Shown here piece by piece: positions 52,989 to 61,888 of a DNA stretch of 64,000 nucleotides. The notes under the pieces are model-generated. The model made no database searches and was not told the DNA's origin. It saw only the letters and a list, made by a program, of their open reading frames with translations. The DNA comes from Haloplanus sp. GDY1 (GTDB lineage: Archaea > Halobacteriota > Halobacteria > Halobacteriales > Haloferacaceae): the NCBI RefSeq assembly GCF_023703775.1, contig NZ_CP098514.1, positions 2,887,998 to 2,951,997 of the forward strand, read 5' to 3'. Position numbers and translations under genes: made by a program. The first letter of the stretch is position 1. Every line of letters begins with the position of its first letter.

Positions 52989-54127
52989 AAGATGTTCGCC
53001 TGCCGGTAGACGCTGAGCCCCTCGTTCGTGATCTCGTAGGGCTTGGTCTCCCGGGAGTGGTTCGCGTCGCGTATCTTCTGTATCTCGACCGCCAGCCGCG
53101 TCTCCTGGAAGTCCGACGCGCGGACGTACTGGAGGACGAACACCGCGTCCGCCAGATACTCGATGATCCCGTACCGCGAGTTGTAGGGGTTGTCGCCGCT
53201 GGCCTCGCTGGTCACGAGCGTCGTCACGCCCGCCTCCTTGAGCGAGCGGGTGAACTGGTACACCTCGCTCCGCCGGTCCGACGGGTGGTCGTACATCATC
53301 TCCAGGAGCGACACGGAGTCGAGGACGAGACGGTCGGCGCCGAACTCCTTCACCAGGTCCGGCAGGTCGCTCCGGATGCTGGCCAGACTGTTCGCCATCT
53401 CGACCGGATCGAGGTGGACGACGGCGAGTCGTCCCTCGTCGGCGTACTCCGCGAACGACCAGCCCTTCTCCCGGGCGGTGTCGTAGATGCGGTCCGTGCT
53501 CTCCTCCAGGGTCACGTAGACGCCCCGCTTGCCGTCGGCCAGCGCCCGGTTGAGAAACTGGAGGCCGAAGGTCGTCTTCCCGGTCCCCGCCGACCCGATG
53601 ACCGAGATGAGCGAGCGCCGCGGGACGCCCCCGAGGATCATGTCGTCGAGGCCTTCGATCCCGAGGTCGATCCGATCGATCGCCGACTCGAACTCCTCGT
53701 CGTCGAACGGGTCGGCGGACCCGCCCTCGGGGCCGCCACCCGGACCGCCGCCCGGACCCTCCGGCCCCGAACCGAACGCCCCACCGCCGCCGACCCCGCC
53801 CGCGGGATCCGGCGCGTTCTCGAAGGCGCTCGCGAAATCCTGGTCGAACGGCGAACCACCGCCGTCGTCCTCGGTGCCCTCGTCGCCGAGTCCGGAGAAC
53901 GCGTCGCTGGGGGGGTCGGTCGGGACGTCCGCCTCCTCGGTCCCGGCCGACTCCGCCCCGGTCGCCGACCGGTCGTCGGCCTCCCCGTCGGTCGCCGACT
54001 GGTCGTCGGTTTCCCCGTCTGTCGCCGACCGGTCGTCGGTTTCCCCGTCTGTCGCCGACCGGTCGTCGTCGGCCTCCTCGTCCGGCTCACCGACGGCTCG
54101 TTCGAACCAGTCGTCGTCCTCGCTCAT
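52985..54127 (-). CDS. KaiC/RAD55-like ATPase with acidic repeat N-terminus
   Basis: 380 aa. C-terminal RecA-fold: Walker A GSAGTGKTT at 177-185, Walker B LVLDSVS, and the sensor VTSEASGDNPYNSRYGI. The first about 140 residues are disordered: four 10-residue repeats based on DDRSATDGET (21-60) and a Gly/Pro-rich linker. Haloarchaeal KaiC-like singles occur in signalling; role unknown. Convergent with nitroreductase; divergent from NAD kinase. Confidence 0.87.
   Translation of the reverse strand: MSEDDDWFERAVGEPDEEADDDRSATDGETDDRSATDGETDDQSATDGEADDRSATGAESAGTEEADVPTDPPSDAFSGLGDEGTEDDGGGSPFDQDFASAFENAPDPAGGVGGGGAFGSGPEGPGGGPGGGPEGGSADPFDDEEFESAIDRIDLGIEGLDDMILGGVPRRSLISVIGSAGTGKTTFGLQFLNRALADGKRGVYVTLEESTDRIYDTAREKGWSFAEYADEGRLAVVHLDPVEMANSLASIRSDLPDLVKEFGADRLVLDSVSLLEMMYDHPSDRRSEVYQFTRSLKEAGVTTLVTSEASGDNPYNSRYGIIEYLADAVFVLQYVRASDFQETRLAVEIQKIRDANHSRETKPYEITNEGLSVYRQANIF
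53948..54067. repeat. Four tandem 30-bp repeats coding for DDRSATDGET
   Basis: In-frame minisatellite encoding residues 21-60 of the KaiC-like protein. The first two repeats encode identical peptides, the third and fourth have substitutions (DDQSATDGEA, DDRSATGAES). Confidence 0.85.
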
Positions 54128-54273
54128 GGGCGCTCACGCCCACCCGGCCGCCGACGGTGGCCACTTCCGACGGTTCTCCCCGCGTGTTTCGCCATCGAGG
54201 GTGACTCCGGCCGGAGATGCCATGAATGTTGTCCGTTCGGTGGGCTTTTTTTCTCACGGGGCGAGGGCGGGGT

Positions 54274-55095
54274 ATGTACGTCGGTCTCGTCGCCCAGAAG
54301 GACAACAGTCGGGCGGCCTTTCTCGCCGCGGAGTTGCGACGCCGACTCCGGAACGAGGGCGTGACGGTGGCGGTCGACACCACCACCGCCGAGACGCTCG
54401 ACCTGGAGGGCACGCCGATCGAGGCGTTCGACGGCTGTGACCTCGTGGTCAGCATCGGCGGCGACGGCACCTTCCTCTTTGCCGCCCGCGGCGCCGACGG
54501 TACGCCGATCCTCGGGGTCAACCTCGGCGAGGTGGGCTTTCTCAACGCGGTCGGCCCCGAGGAGGCCGTCGAGGTCGTCCTCGACGAGGTGGCGGCCTTC
54601 CGCGCCGGGGAGATGTCGGTGCGCGAGACGCCGCGACTGGCCGCCAGCGGCGACGACTGGACCGCGCCGCCGGTCACGAACGAGGTCGTGGTCCAGGGAC
54701 CCATCCGCGGCCCCGGCGGCGGCGTCGAGGTGGACGTCCGGATCGACGGCGCGCGCTACTCGGCCGGTCCCGCCGACGGCGTCCTCGTGGCCACGCCGAC
54801 CGGCAGCACGGCCTACAACCTCAGCGAGTCCGGGCCGCTCGTGCATCCGGGCGTCGAGGCCATCGTCGTCAACGAGATGTGTGCGAGCGAGGGCATGCCG
54901 CCGCTCGTGGTCGGTCCGGACAGCACGGTTGGCGTGACCGTCGAGAACGCCGACCGGGCGGTCGTCGTCGGCGACGGGCGGGTCCTCCGAGAACTCGACC
55001 CGCCCACGGCGGTCGACGTCGGCCGAGCCGACTCGCCGATGCGCGTCGCCGGGCCGACCGCGGATTTCTTCGAGGCGCTGGGCAAACTCGACTAG
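54274..55095 (+). CDS. nadK: NAD kinase
   Basis: 273 aa. GGDGTF at 62-67 is the catalytic loop with Asp64, NxGxxGFL appears as [10 protein letters not shown], and the [15 protein letters not shown] block is the substrate site. Phosphorylates NAD to NADP, supplying the pool acted on by transhydrogenase. ATG 54274; no need for the upstream in-frame start. Confidence 0.94.
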   Translation: MYVGLVAQKDNSRAAFLAAELRRRLRNEGVTVAVDTTTAETLDLEGTPIEAFDGCDLVVSIGGDGTFLFAARGADGTPILGVNLGEVGFLNAVGPEEAVEVVLDEVAAFRAGEMSVRETPRLAASGDDWTAPPVTNEVVVQGPIRGPGGGVEVDVRIDGARYSAGPADGVLVATPTGSTAYNLSESGPLVHPGVEAIVVNEMCASEGMPPLVVGPDSTVGVTVENADRAVVVGDGRVLRELDPPTAVDVGRADSPMRVAGPTADFFEALGKLD

Positions 55096-55117
55096 CGGAG
55101 CGACCGCGCGTCGGTCG

Positions 55118-58100
55118 CTACTCGCCGCCCCACTGGGTCTGCCGCTTGGGGCGGTCCGAGGTGGCCTGCACGTCGATGGGGTCGTCGTGGTGGCGCAGCC
55201 CCTCCAGAACGGCCTTCGCGGAGGCGTGCGTCGAGAAGTAGGTCACGTCCTCCTCGACGGCGACTTCGAGGGCCTCGCGGTTCCGCGAGACGATGACGTC
55301 CACCTCGCCGGCGCGGATCGCCGAGCGCAGGTCGTCGAACTCCTGCACGTCGAAGTACTCCCCGAAGCCGTCGAGCAGGGCCTGTCCCTCCTCGGTGTCG
55401 GGACCGGGGAACTCCGCCGCCGAGAGGTCGACGACGGCGACCCCTTCGGTCGGGATGGGCTTGCCCGTCGCCGACTGGGCCTTCTCGTAGGCCTTGCCGA
55501 AGTGTTCGGCCGTGCCCATCACCTCGCCGGTCGATTTCATCTCGGGGCCGAGGCGCGGGTCGCTCCCCTCCAGGCGGTCGAAAGGCAGGACGACCTCCTT
55601 GACGCTCACCTTCTCGGGGACCTGCTCCTGGACGTCGAGGTCGTCGAGGTCGTACCCCGCCATCACCTTCGCCGCGAGTTTGGCGATGGGGACGCCCGTC
55701 GCCTTCGAGACGAAGGGGACCGTCCGCGAGGACCGCGGGTTGGCCTCGAGGACGTACACCGTACCGTCCTTCACGGCCAACTGGACGTTCAGGAGGCCGA
55801 CGGTGTCGAGTTCGCGCGCGATCTCGACGGTCACCTCGCGCACGCGGTCCATCACGTCGAGCACCTCGTCGGCCTGGGGCGGGATCATGCACGCCGAGTC
55901 GCCGGAGTGGACGCCGGCGGACTCGACGTGTTCCATCACGCCGCCGACGATCACGTCCTCGCCGTCGGCGACGGCGTCGACGTCCAGTTCCACCGCGTCG
56001 GCGAGGAACTCGTCGATGAGGATCGGCTTGTCCGGCGAGACGCGAACGGCCTCCTCGATGTACTCCTTCAGTTCCTCGTCGTCGTACACGACGTCCATCG
56101 CGCGGCCGCCGAGGACGTAGGAGGGACGCACGAGGACGGGGTAGCCGATGTCGCTCGCGAGTTCGAGCGCCTCGGCCTCGCTGGTCGCGGAGCCGCCCTC
56201 CGGCTGGGCGATGCCGCGCTCGTCCATCAGGCGGTTGAACCGGTCGCGGTCCTCCGCGAGGTCCATGGCGTCGACGCTGGTGCCGAGGATCTCACAGTCG
56301 AGGCCGCGACGCTCCAGTTCCGCCTCCAGCGGGTGGCCGATGTTGACCGAGGTCTGGCCGCCGAACTGCACCATCACGCCGTCGGCGTCCGCGGCCTCGA
56401 TCACGTCCGCCACCTCCTCGGCGGTGATCGGCTCGAAGAAGAGGCCGTCGGAGGTGTCGTAGTCCGTCGACACCGTCTCGGGGTTGTTGTTGACGACGTG
56501 GGCGTCGATGCCCTCCTCGCGGAGCGCCTGGATGGCGTGGACCGAACAGTAGTCGAACTCCACGCCCTGCCCGATGCGGATGGGGCCGCCGCCGACGACC
56601 ACGACGCTCTCGACGTCGCGGTCGACGCGGAGTTCGCCCGCCGCCGCGTCGCCCTCGAAGGGCCCGGTGACGAACTCGGGCTTGCGCGAGGAGTAGTAGT
56701 ACGGCGTCTGGGCCGCGAACTCGCCGGCACAGGTGTCGACCTGCTTGTAGGTCCGCCCCGGCACCTCGGTTTCGACGCTTCCCACGTCGGCGCCGGCGGT
56801 CGCCGCGATTTCGGCGTTGGTGACGCCCTTGATCGCCGCTTCGGTGAAGTCGCCCTCGGCGGCCGCCGTGACCGCGTCGGAGATGCGCCTGAACCGCTCG
56901 ACGTACCACTCCTTGATGTCGGTCAACTCGACGACCTCGTCGACCGTGTAGCCGCGGTCGAACGCCTCGAAGATGGCGTAGGGGCGATCCGGCGTCGGCC
57001 GCACCAGATACTCCGACTCCAGTTCCTCGTCGTCGACGTCGGCCCAGTCGACCGCCGGGTCGTACTCCGAGGAGCGAAGCGCCTTCAGCAGCGACTCCTC
57101 GAAGGTCCGCCCGATGGACATGGCCTCGCCCGTCGACTTCATCGCCGGGCCGAGCGTGAAGTCGACGTCGTCGAACTTGTCCTTCGGCCACCGGGGCACC
57201 TTCGTCACCACGTAGTCGATGGCGGGTTCGAACGCCGCGGTCGTCTCGCCGGTGATCTCGTTTTCGATCTCGTGGAGGCGCTTGCCCAGCGCCACCTTCG
57301 CGGTCACGCGGGCGATTGGGTAGCCCGTCGCCTTCGAGGCGAGCGCGGAGGACCGGGACACGCGGGGGTTGACCTCGACCACCCGGTACTCGCCGCCGGG
57401 GGTGCCGTCGTCGTGCCACGCGAACTGGATGTTACAGCCGCCCTGAATACCCAGTTCCCGGATGACTTCGAGCGCGGCGTCGCGCATCTCCTGGTGGCCT
57501 TCGTCGGGGATCACCTGCGAGGGCGTGACGACGACGGATTCGCCCGTGTGGATGCCCATCGGGTCGATGTTCTCCATGTTGCAGATGATGATCGTCGAGT
57601 CGTCGGCGTCGCGCATCACCTCGTACTCCAGTTCGACCCAGCCGGCGATGGACTCGGTGATGAGCACCTCGTCGTTCCGCGAGAGGCGGAGCCCCTTCCG
57701 GACGCGCTCGACCAGCTTGTCCATGTCGTCGACGACGCCCGACCCCGACCCGCCGAGGGTGTAGGTCGTGCGCGCGATGACGGGGAGGCCACCGACCTCG
57801 TCGACGGCGGCCCCCACGCGGTCACGCAGCGCGTCCTCGCTCATGGTCTCGGCGGACTCGTCGTCCTCCAGGGAGATGACGGTGGAGGCGGGCACCGGCT
57901 GACCGATGTTCTCCATCCGCTGGCGGAAGAGGTCGCGGTCCTCGGTCGCGTAGATGGTGTCGAGGGGAGTGCCCATGATCTCCACGTCGTGTTCCTCCAG
58001 CACCCCCTCCTCGGCGAGTTCGGCGGTGACGTTGAGCCCCGTCTGTCCGCCCAGCCCGGCGATCACGCCGTCGGGCTGTTCCTGGCGGATGATCTCCGAG

Positions 58101-58354
58101 ATGGCCTCGGTCGTGATGGGTTCGATGTACACCCGATCGGCCATCTCCGGGTCCGTCATGATCGTCGCGGGGTTCGAGTTGACGAGGACGACCCGAGCGC
58201 CCTCCTCCTGCAGGGCTCGGCAGGCCTGCGCGCCCGAGTAGTCGAACTCGGCGGCCTGTCCGATCTGGATCGGGCCGCTTCCGATCAACAGTATGGTCCG
58301 GTTCTCGGATTCGGTGGCGGGACTCCCCGCCACGGTGGCCTCGTCGGTCATCAT
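55118..58354 (-). CDS. carB: Carbamoyl-phosphate synthase, large subunit
   Basis: 1078 aa, full length. Two homologous ATP-grasp halves: first with SGPIQIGQAAEFDYSG and GGQTGLNV, second with GGGPIRIGQGVEFDYC and GGQTSVNI. The C-terminal MGS-like allosteric domain (about 935-1060) ends the protein. Makes carbamoyl phosphate for pyrimidines and arginine. carA is not adjacent here. ATG 58354 or 58351 may serve. Confidence 0.97.
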   Translation of the reverse strand: MMTDEATVAGSPATESENRTILLIGSGPIQIGQAAEFDYSGAQACRALQEEGARVVLVNSNPATIMTDPEMADRVYIEPITTEAISEIIRQEQPDGVIAGLGGQTGLNVTAELAEEGVLEEHDVEIMGTPLDTIYATEDRDLFRQRMENIGQPVPASTVISLEDDESAETMSEDALRDRVGAAVDEVGGLPVIARTTYTLGGSGSGVVDDMDKLVERVRKGLRLSRNDEVLITESIAGWVELEYEVMRDADDSTIIICNMENIDPMGIHTGESVVVTPSQVIPDEGHQEMRDAALEVIRELGIQGGCNIQFAWHDDGTPGGEYRVVEVNPRVSRSSALASKATGYPIARVTAKVALGKRLHEIENEITGETTAAFEPAIDYVVTKVPRWPKDKFDDVDFTLGPAMKSTGEAMSIGRTFEESLLKALRSSEYDPAVDWADVDDEELESEYLVRPTPDRPYAIFEAFDRGYTVDEVVELTDIKEWYVERFRRISDAVTAAAEGDFTEAAIKGVTNAEIAATAGADVGSVETEVPGRTYKQVDTCAGEFAAQTPYYYSSRKPEFVTGPFEGDAAAGELRVDRDVESVVVVGGGPIRIGQGVEFDYCSVHAIQALREEGIDAHVVNNNPETVSTDYDTSDGLFFEPITAEEVADVIEAADADGVMVQFGGQTSVNIGHPLEAELERRGLDCEILGTSVDAMDLAEDRDRFNRLMDERGIAQPEGGSATSEAEALELASDIGYPVLVRPSYVLGGRAMDVVYDDEELKEYIEEAVRVSPDKPILIDEFLADAVELDVDAVADGEDVIVGGVMEHVESAGVHSGDSACMIPPQADEVLDVMDRVREVTVEIARELDTVGLLNVQLAVKDGTVYVLEANPRSSRTVPFVSKATGVPIAKLAAKVMAGYDLDDLDVQEQVPEKVSVKEVVLPFDRLEGSDPRLGPEMKSTGEVMGTAEHFGKAYEKAQSATGKPIPTEGVAVVDLSAAEFPGPDTEEGQALLDGFGEYFDVQEFDDLRSAIRAGEVDVIVSRNREALEVAVEEDVTYFSTHASAKAVLEGLRHHDDPIDVQATSDRPKRQTQWGGE

Positions 58355-58506
58355 CGGATCCGAGTCCGCACATCGTAATAAGCCCGACGAAATGATACGA
58401 GATACGCAACTAAATTACGGATTTCGAAATCCCCACGCGTGTCGGAGGGGCTCTCCCGCCGCCGGGGAGCGTCCGTGGGACGGCCGATCCCGGCGTCGTG
58501 CGACGC

Positions 58507-58719
58507 TCAGGTGTTCAGCCGGTAGCGGTACGGACTCCCCTGGAGCACTTCCACCTCGCCCTCTTCGGCCCAGCGACCCAGGACGGTCGCGACGCGGTGG
58601 GCGCTCTCGAACTCCTCGTGCTCCTCCAGCAACGACAGGATCTCGCGGGCGGTCAACGGCTCGTCGGCCTCGGAGAGCACGCCCCGAAGCTGCTCGTACT
58701 GCGTCGATTGGGGGCGCAT
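58507..58719 (-). CDS. Small winged-helix-like protein
   Basis: 70 aa. TAREILSLLEEHEEFESAHRVATVLGRWAEEGEVEVL has the pattern of a compact winged helix, ending YRYRLNT. No named family. Upstream of carB on the same strand, about 150 bp away; that spacer is AT-rich (58370-58430) and likely holds the carB promoter. Confidence 0.65.
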   Translation of the reverse strand: MRPQSTQYEQLRGVLSEADEPLTAREILSLLEEHEEFESAHRVATVLGRWAEEGEVEVLQGSPYRYRLNT

Positions 58720-58777
58720 ACGTCCTACAACGGCCGGGAACGCCTTAGTGTTCAGTGAGACGACCGTCCGACGGCTG

Positions 58778-59308
58778 TCAGACGTAGACGTCGTCGGCGT
58801 CCAGGTCCCGCTCCTCGCGGTACTGGTCGACGAACGTCGCCACGTCGAACTCGAGCATCCGTCGTTCGAACTCCTGGATCGTGTCGTCGTCCTCGGCGTG
58901 GCTGACCGCGTGCTCCATCAGTTCGATCACGAGTTCGACGACGACTTCGTGGAGGCGACGGGCGTCGAACTCCGTCACCCACAGCAGCGCGTAGCCGACG
59001 TCACCCTCCTCGCTGAGGTCCGCCGTCGCCACCTTCGCCGGGAACTCCTCGAGGACGACCCCGAGCAGGTGGGGCGTGTCGAACTCCGGCATCTCCTCGC
59101 TGGTCGTCTCGACCGTCTCCCGCAACACCTCGACCAGGAACTCCGGCAGGAACCGCTCCGGTGGGTGGACGTCCATCACGACGGCGTGCGCGTCGCCACA
59201 GGGGCACTCGAACTCCCGCATCCCCAGGTCGAACTCCGTGACGGGAACGGACTCCCCGCAGGGGAGGTCGATCTCGCGCGTGTCGCCGGGGACTCCCGGG
59301 TTCGTCAT
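58778..59308 (-). CDS. DUF5815 haloarchaeal protein
   Basis: 176 aa. N-terminal zinc-ribbon-like part (DLPCGESV, FECPCGDAHAVVMDVHPPERFLPEFLVE) and an acidic helical remainder. I recognise it as the DUF5815 family. Function unknown. Confidence 0.8.
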   Translation of the reverse strand: MTNPGVPGDTREIDLPCGESVPVTEFDLGMREFECPCGDAHAVVMDVHPPERFLPEFLVEVLRETVETTSEEMPEFDTPHLLGVVLEEFPAKVATADLSEEGDVGYALLWVTEFDARRLHEVVVELVIELMEHAVSHAEDDDTIQEFERRMLEFDVATFVDQYREERDLDADDVYV

Positions 59309-59348
59309 ACGTCCGGTTGCGCCCTCGCCCGGTTAAACGTCGCGCTCC

Positions 59349-59600
59349 TCACCGCTCGGCCGTCACCCACAACACGGGCCCCACGACCAGCAGGACGATG
59401 CCGAGAAACAGGTAGTGCATCGGCGCCAGCGCCTGCGGCGTCATGATGAACACGAGGCCGAACACGGTCACGTTGGCGGCGATGATCCGCCTCGACTTCA
59501 GGGGAAGCGTCCCGACCGTGGCGAGGATGAAGATCAACAGCAGGGCCTGCCCGACGTTGTACTGGAGCAGGAAACCGTCGATGACCTGTAACGGGAGCAT
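59349..59600 (-). CDS. Small membrane protein
   Basis: 83 aa with three hydrophobic segments (LLLIFILATVG; ANVTVFGLVFIM; YLFLGIVLLVVGPVLWV). Conserved-looking in haloarchaea but function unknown. 48 bp separate it from the next gene on the left. Confidence 0.65.
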   Translation of the reverse strand: MLPLQVIDGFLLQYNVGQALLLIFILATVGTLPLKSRRIIAANVTVFGLVFIMTPQALAPMHYLFLGIVLLVVGPVLWVTAER

Positions 59601-59665
59601 TCGTACTCACAACTCGCCCGGAATCGGCCATTAAAGTTCCGTTTACGGTCGGGCGTCGGCGACCG

Positions 59666-59890
59666 CTACTCCCCGCGGCCGCTCGGTCCGGTGATGTCCA
59701 GCGGCCTGATCCACCCCCACCACAGCACGACGACCATCGATCCGTAGCCGAGCACGAACACGACGGATCCGAGGGTGTCGTACCCCTGCTCGTGGAGTAG
59801 TGCGCGAGCGATCCCCGAGCCCCCGATGCCGACCACGAGCAGGGCGATGACCAGCAGGACGTCCCGGCTCAGAAACGCGTCGGTGTCCAT
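59666..59890 (-). CDS. Small membrane protein
   Basis: 74 aa, two hydrophobic segments (VLLVIALLVVGIGGSGIA and VVFVLGYGSMVVVLWWGWI). Function unknown. Confidence 0.6.
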   Translation of the reverse strand: MDTDAFLSRDVLLVIALLVVGIGGSGIARALLHEQGYDTLGSVVFVLGYGSMVVVLWWGWIRPLDITGPSGRGE

Positions 59891-59953
59891 GGCGCCACGT
59901 AGAACCCCGTCGCTACTGATACTGACGGTTTCGAGAACGGGCCGCGACGCCGC

Positions 59954-60397
59954 TTACTGCGGCGCGGTGGCGCGGGCGATGGTGTTCGTCGACCCGCCGT
60001 TCGGGTTCGTCCAGACCACGCGGATCGTCTCGCCGGCGTCGACCTCGTTGTAGTTGGCGGTGTCGCCGGCGCTGATGGTGGCGTTGGGGAAGGGACTGGA
60101 TTGATTCACGTCGCCGGCGTCGCCGTCGACGTCGATATCGGCGGCCTCGAGCGTCTCGCCGCCCTCGTGGGTGAGGTTGACGTAGTCGTCCGCCCCGCCG
60201 CCGAAGCCGTCGTCGCCCGTGTCCGAGAACTCGAAACTGAAGCTGGCTTGCGGTGCGCTGTCACTCACCTGGTCACCGAGTCCGAGGACGAACGTACCGA
60301 TGACGGCGGCGAGGATGACGGTGATGGCCACCATCAGAATCACGCCGATGACCGGGCTGACCGCCCGATCCTCCGTCAGTAGGGTCTTGAGTTGCAT
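59954..60397 (-). CDS. Archaeal type IV pilin
   Basis: 147 aa. Class III signal: short charged leader [11 protein letters not shown], predicted PibD cleavage before [20 protein letters not shown], the pilin N domain. Mature part is a beta domain ending TIARATAPQ. First of three tandem paralogues. TATA-like TCATAAGT at 60489-60496 and a 57-nt leader homologous to the other two. Confidence 0.92.
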   Translation of the reverse strand: MQLKTLLTEDRAVSPVIGVILMVAITVILAAVIGTFVLGLGDQVSDSAPQASFSFEFSDTGDDGFGGGADDYVNLTHEGGETLEAADIDVDGDAGDVNQSSPFPNATISAGDTANYNEVDAGETIRVVWTNPNGGSTNTIARATAPQ

Positions 60398-60405
60398 GGG
60401 TGTGG

Positions 60406-60462
60406 GACACGCCGGGCCGGAGCCGAGGAGACGCCCCTCCCGTGCAGCCCCACGTCGACGTG
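60406..60462 (-). promoter_or_regulatory. 5' leader of pilin 1, diverged copy
   Basis: Shares the first about 10 nt (CACGTCGACG) and the last 20 nt (CGGCTCCGGCCCGGCGTGTC) with the leaders of pilins 2 and 3; middle diverged. Lies between TATA box and ATG. Confidence 0.6.
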
Positions 60463-60599
60463 TGTGGGACGCGAAACGCGGCGGCGAGTCATAAGTCCGC
60501 CCCGCAAATTATCACGGGAGATACTAATTTCGGCTGCTCCCCGAGAGCCTGCGGCTCACCGGCGTCGGCGTCGAAAGAATGGCGGTGTCGCGGCGTCGG

Positions 60600-61013
60600 T
60601 TACTGCGGCGCGGTGGCGCGGGCGATGGTGTTGGTGCTGCCGCCGGCGGGGTTGGTCCAGATGACGCGGATGGTCTCGCCGGGGTTGACGCCGCTGAACG
60701 TCGAGGAGTTCCCGGCCGAGATGGTGTCACCGGAGAAGGTGGCCCCATTAGGTGTCCCGTTGCTCCCCTCGACGGCGATGTTGCTGCTCTCCAGCGTCTC
60801 GCCACCCTCGTGGGTGATCGTTACCTCGCTGTCGTTCATGTCGAAGTCGAAGCTGAAGCTGGCCTGCGGTGCGCTCTCGCTCACTTGATCGCCGAGTCCG
60901 AGGACGAACGTGCCGATGACGGCGGCGAGGATGACGGTGATGGCCACCATCAGGATGACGCCGATCACCGGACTCACCGCCCGATCCTCCGTCAGTAGTT
61001 CCTTGAAGTTCAT
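60600..61013 (-). CDS. Archaeal type IV pilin
   Basis: 137 aa, MNFKELLTEDR then [20 protein letters not shown]. The mature domain is shorter than its neighbours. The last about 115 bp, including 32 bp past the stop, are identical to the end of pilin 3. TATA-like GATAAATC at about 61105-61112 gives a start of transcription near 61080. ATG 61013 rather than the in-frame upstream codon at 61124. Confidence 0.92.
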   Translation of the reverse strand: MNFKELLTEDRAVSPVIGVILMVAITVILAAVIGTFVLGLGDQVSESAPQASFSFDFDMNDSEVTITHEGGETLESSNIAVEGSNGTPNGATFSGDTISAGNSSTFSGVNPGETIRVIWTNPAGGSTNTIARATAPQ

Positions 61014-61021
61014 GGTTAAGT

Positions 61022-61079
61022 GACACGCCGGGCCGGAGCCGGGGGGATCGATGCTCCCGCACGGACACGCGTCGACGTG
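61022..61079 (-). promoter_or_regulatory. 58-nt 5' leader of pilin 2
   Basis: Identical base for base to 61698-61755. Placed between predicted transcription start and the ATG, so likely untranslated RNA. No Shine-Dalgarno near the ATG. Confidence 0.7.
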
Positions 61080-61244
61080 GTGTGCGACCGAAGGCGGTGC
61101 TGGATGATAAATCTCGCCCGTCAATTATCGATATTGATATCTGGGCGCGTGGTCCTCCCGCGGACACGCGACGGCCGATCCGTCGGCGAGCCGGCGGCTC
61201 ACCGGGTCGGATGCGTCGAAAGAATGGCGGTGTCGCGGCGTCGG

Positions 61245-61688
61245 TTACTGCGGCGCGGTGGCGCGGGCGATGGTGTTGGTGCTGCCGCCGGCGGGGTTGG
61301 TCCAGATGACGCGGATGGTCTCGCCGGAGTTGACCTCGTTGTAACTGGCCCCGTCTCCCGCGCTGATCGTGGCGTTGGGGAAGGGGCTGGATTGGTTCAC
61401 GCCCCCGTCGCTCCCGTCGACCTCGATGCTGGACTTCTCGAGGGTCTCGCCGCCTTCGTGGGTGAGGTTCACGTAGTCGCTGCTACCGCCGTTGAAGCCG
61501 TTACCCCCTCCCGCAGAGAAGTCGAAGCTGAAGCTGGCCTGCGGTGCGCTCTCGCTCACTTGGTCGCCGAGTCCGAGGACGAACGTTCCGATGACGGCGG
61601 CGAGGATGACGGTGATGGCCACCATCAGGATGACGCCGATCACCGGACTCACCGCCCGATCCTCCGTCAGTAGTTCCTTGAAATTCAT
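61245..61688 (-). CDS. Archaeal type IV pilin
   Basis: 147 aa; same class III signal as pilin 2 (MNFKELLTEDR / AVSPVIGV). The mature part resembles pilin 1 ([27 protein letters not shown]) while both ends match pilin 2, suggesting gene conversion. Assembly needs PilB/PilC and PibD encoded elsewhere. Confidence 0.92.
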   Translation of the reverse strand: MNFKELLTEDRAVSPVIGVILMVAITVILAAVIGTFVLGLGDQVSESAPQASFSFDFSAGGGNGFNGGSSDYVNLTHEGGETLEKSSIEVDGSDGGVNQSSPFPNATISAGDGASYNEVNSGETIRVIWTNPAGGSTNTIARATAPQ

Positions 61689-61697
61689 GGTTGTCTT

Positions 61698-61755
61698 GAC
61701 ACGCCGGGCCGGAGCCGGGGGGATCGATGCTCCCGCACGGACACGCGTCGACGTG
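61698..61755 (-). promoter_or_regulatory. 58-nt 5' leader of pilin 3
   Basis: Identical to 61022-61079. A TATA box (TTTAAAAC on minus, 61780-61788) lies 26 bp upstream of the leader's first base. Confidence 0.7.
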
Positions 61756-61888
61756 TTCGGTGGATCCTCGGCTTCCCGAGTTTTAAATCAAGCGGCCAAT
61801 TCTCAGACAGAATAATTAGATGGATGACACGTCTGCGGTCGGCGGATCGTCTGGGTGACCCACCGGTAAACCGTGAGGATCGCCCGTA

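Noticed and set aside
53948-54067. Tandem repeats considered as a CRISPR array
   Set aside because: Repeats are contiguous 30-bp units in frame with no spacers; coding minisatellite.
55187-58378. 1063-codon plus-strand frame opposite carB
   Set aside because: Antisense shadow of carB, which has both synthetase halves intact.
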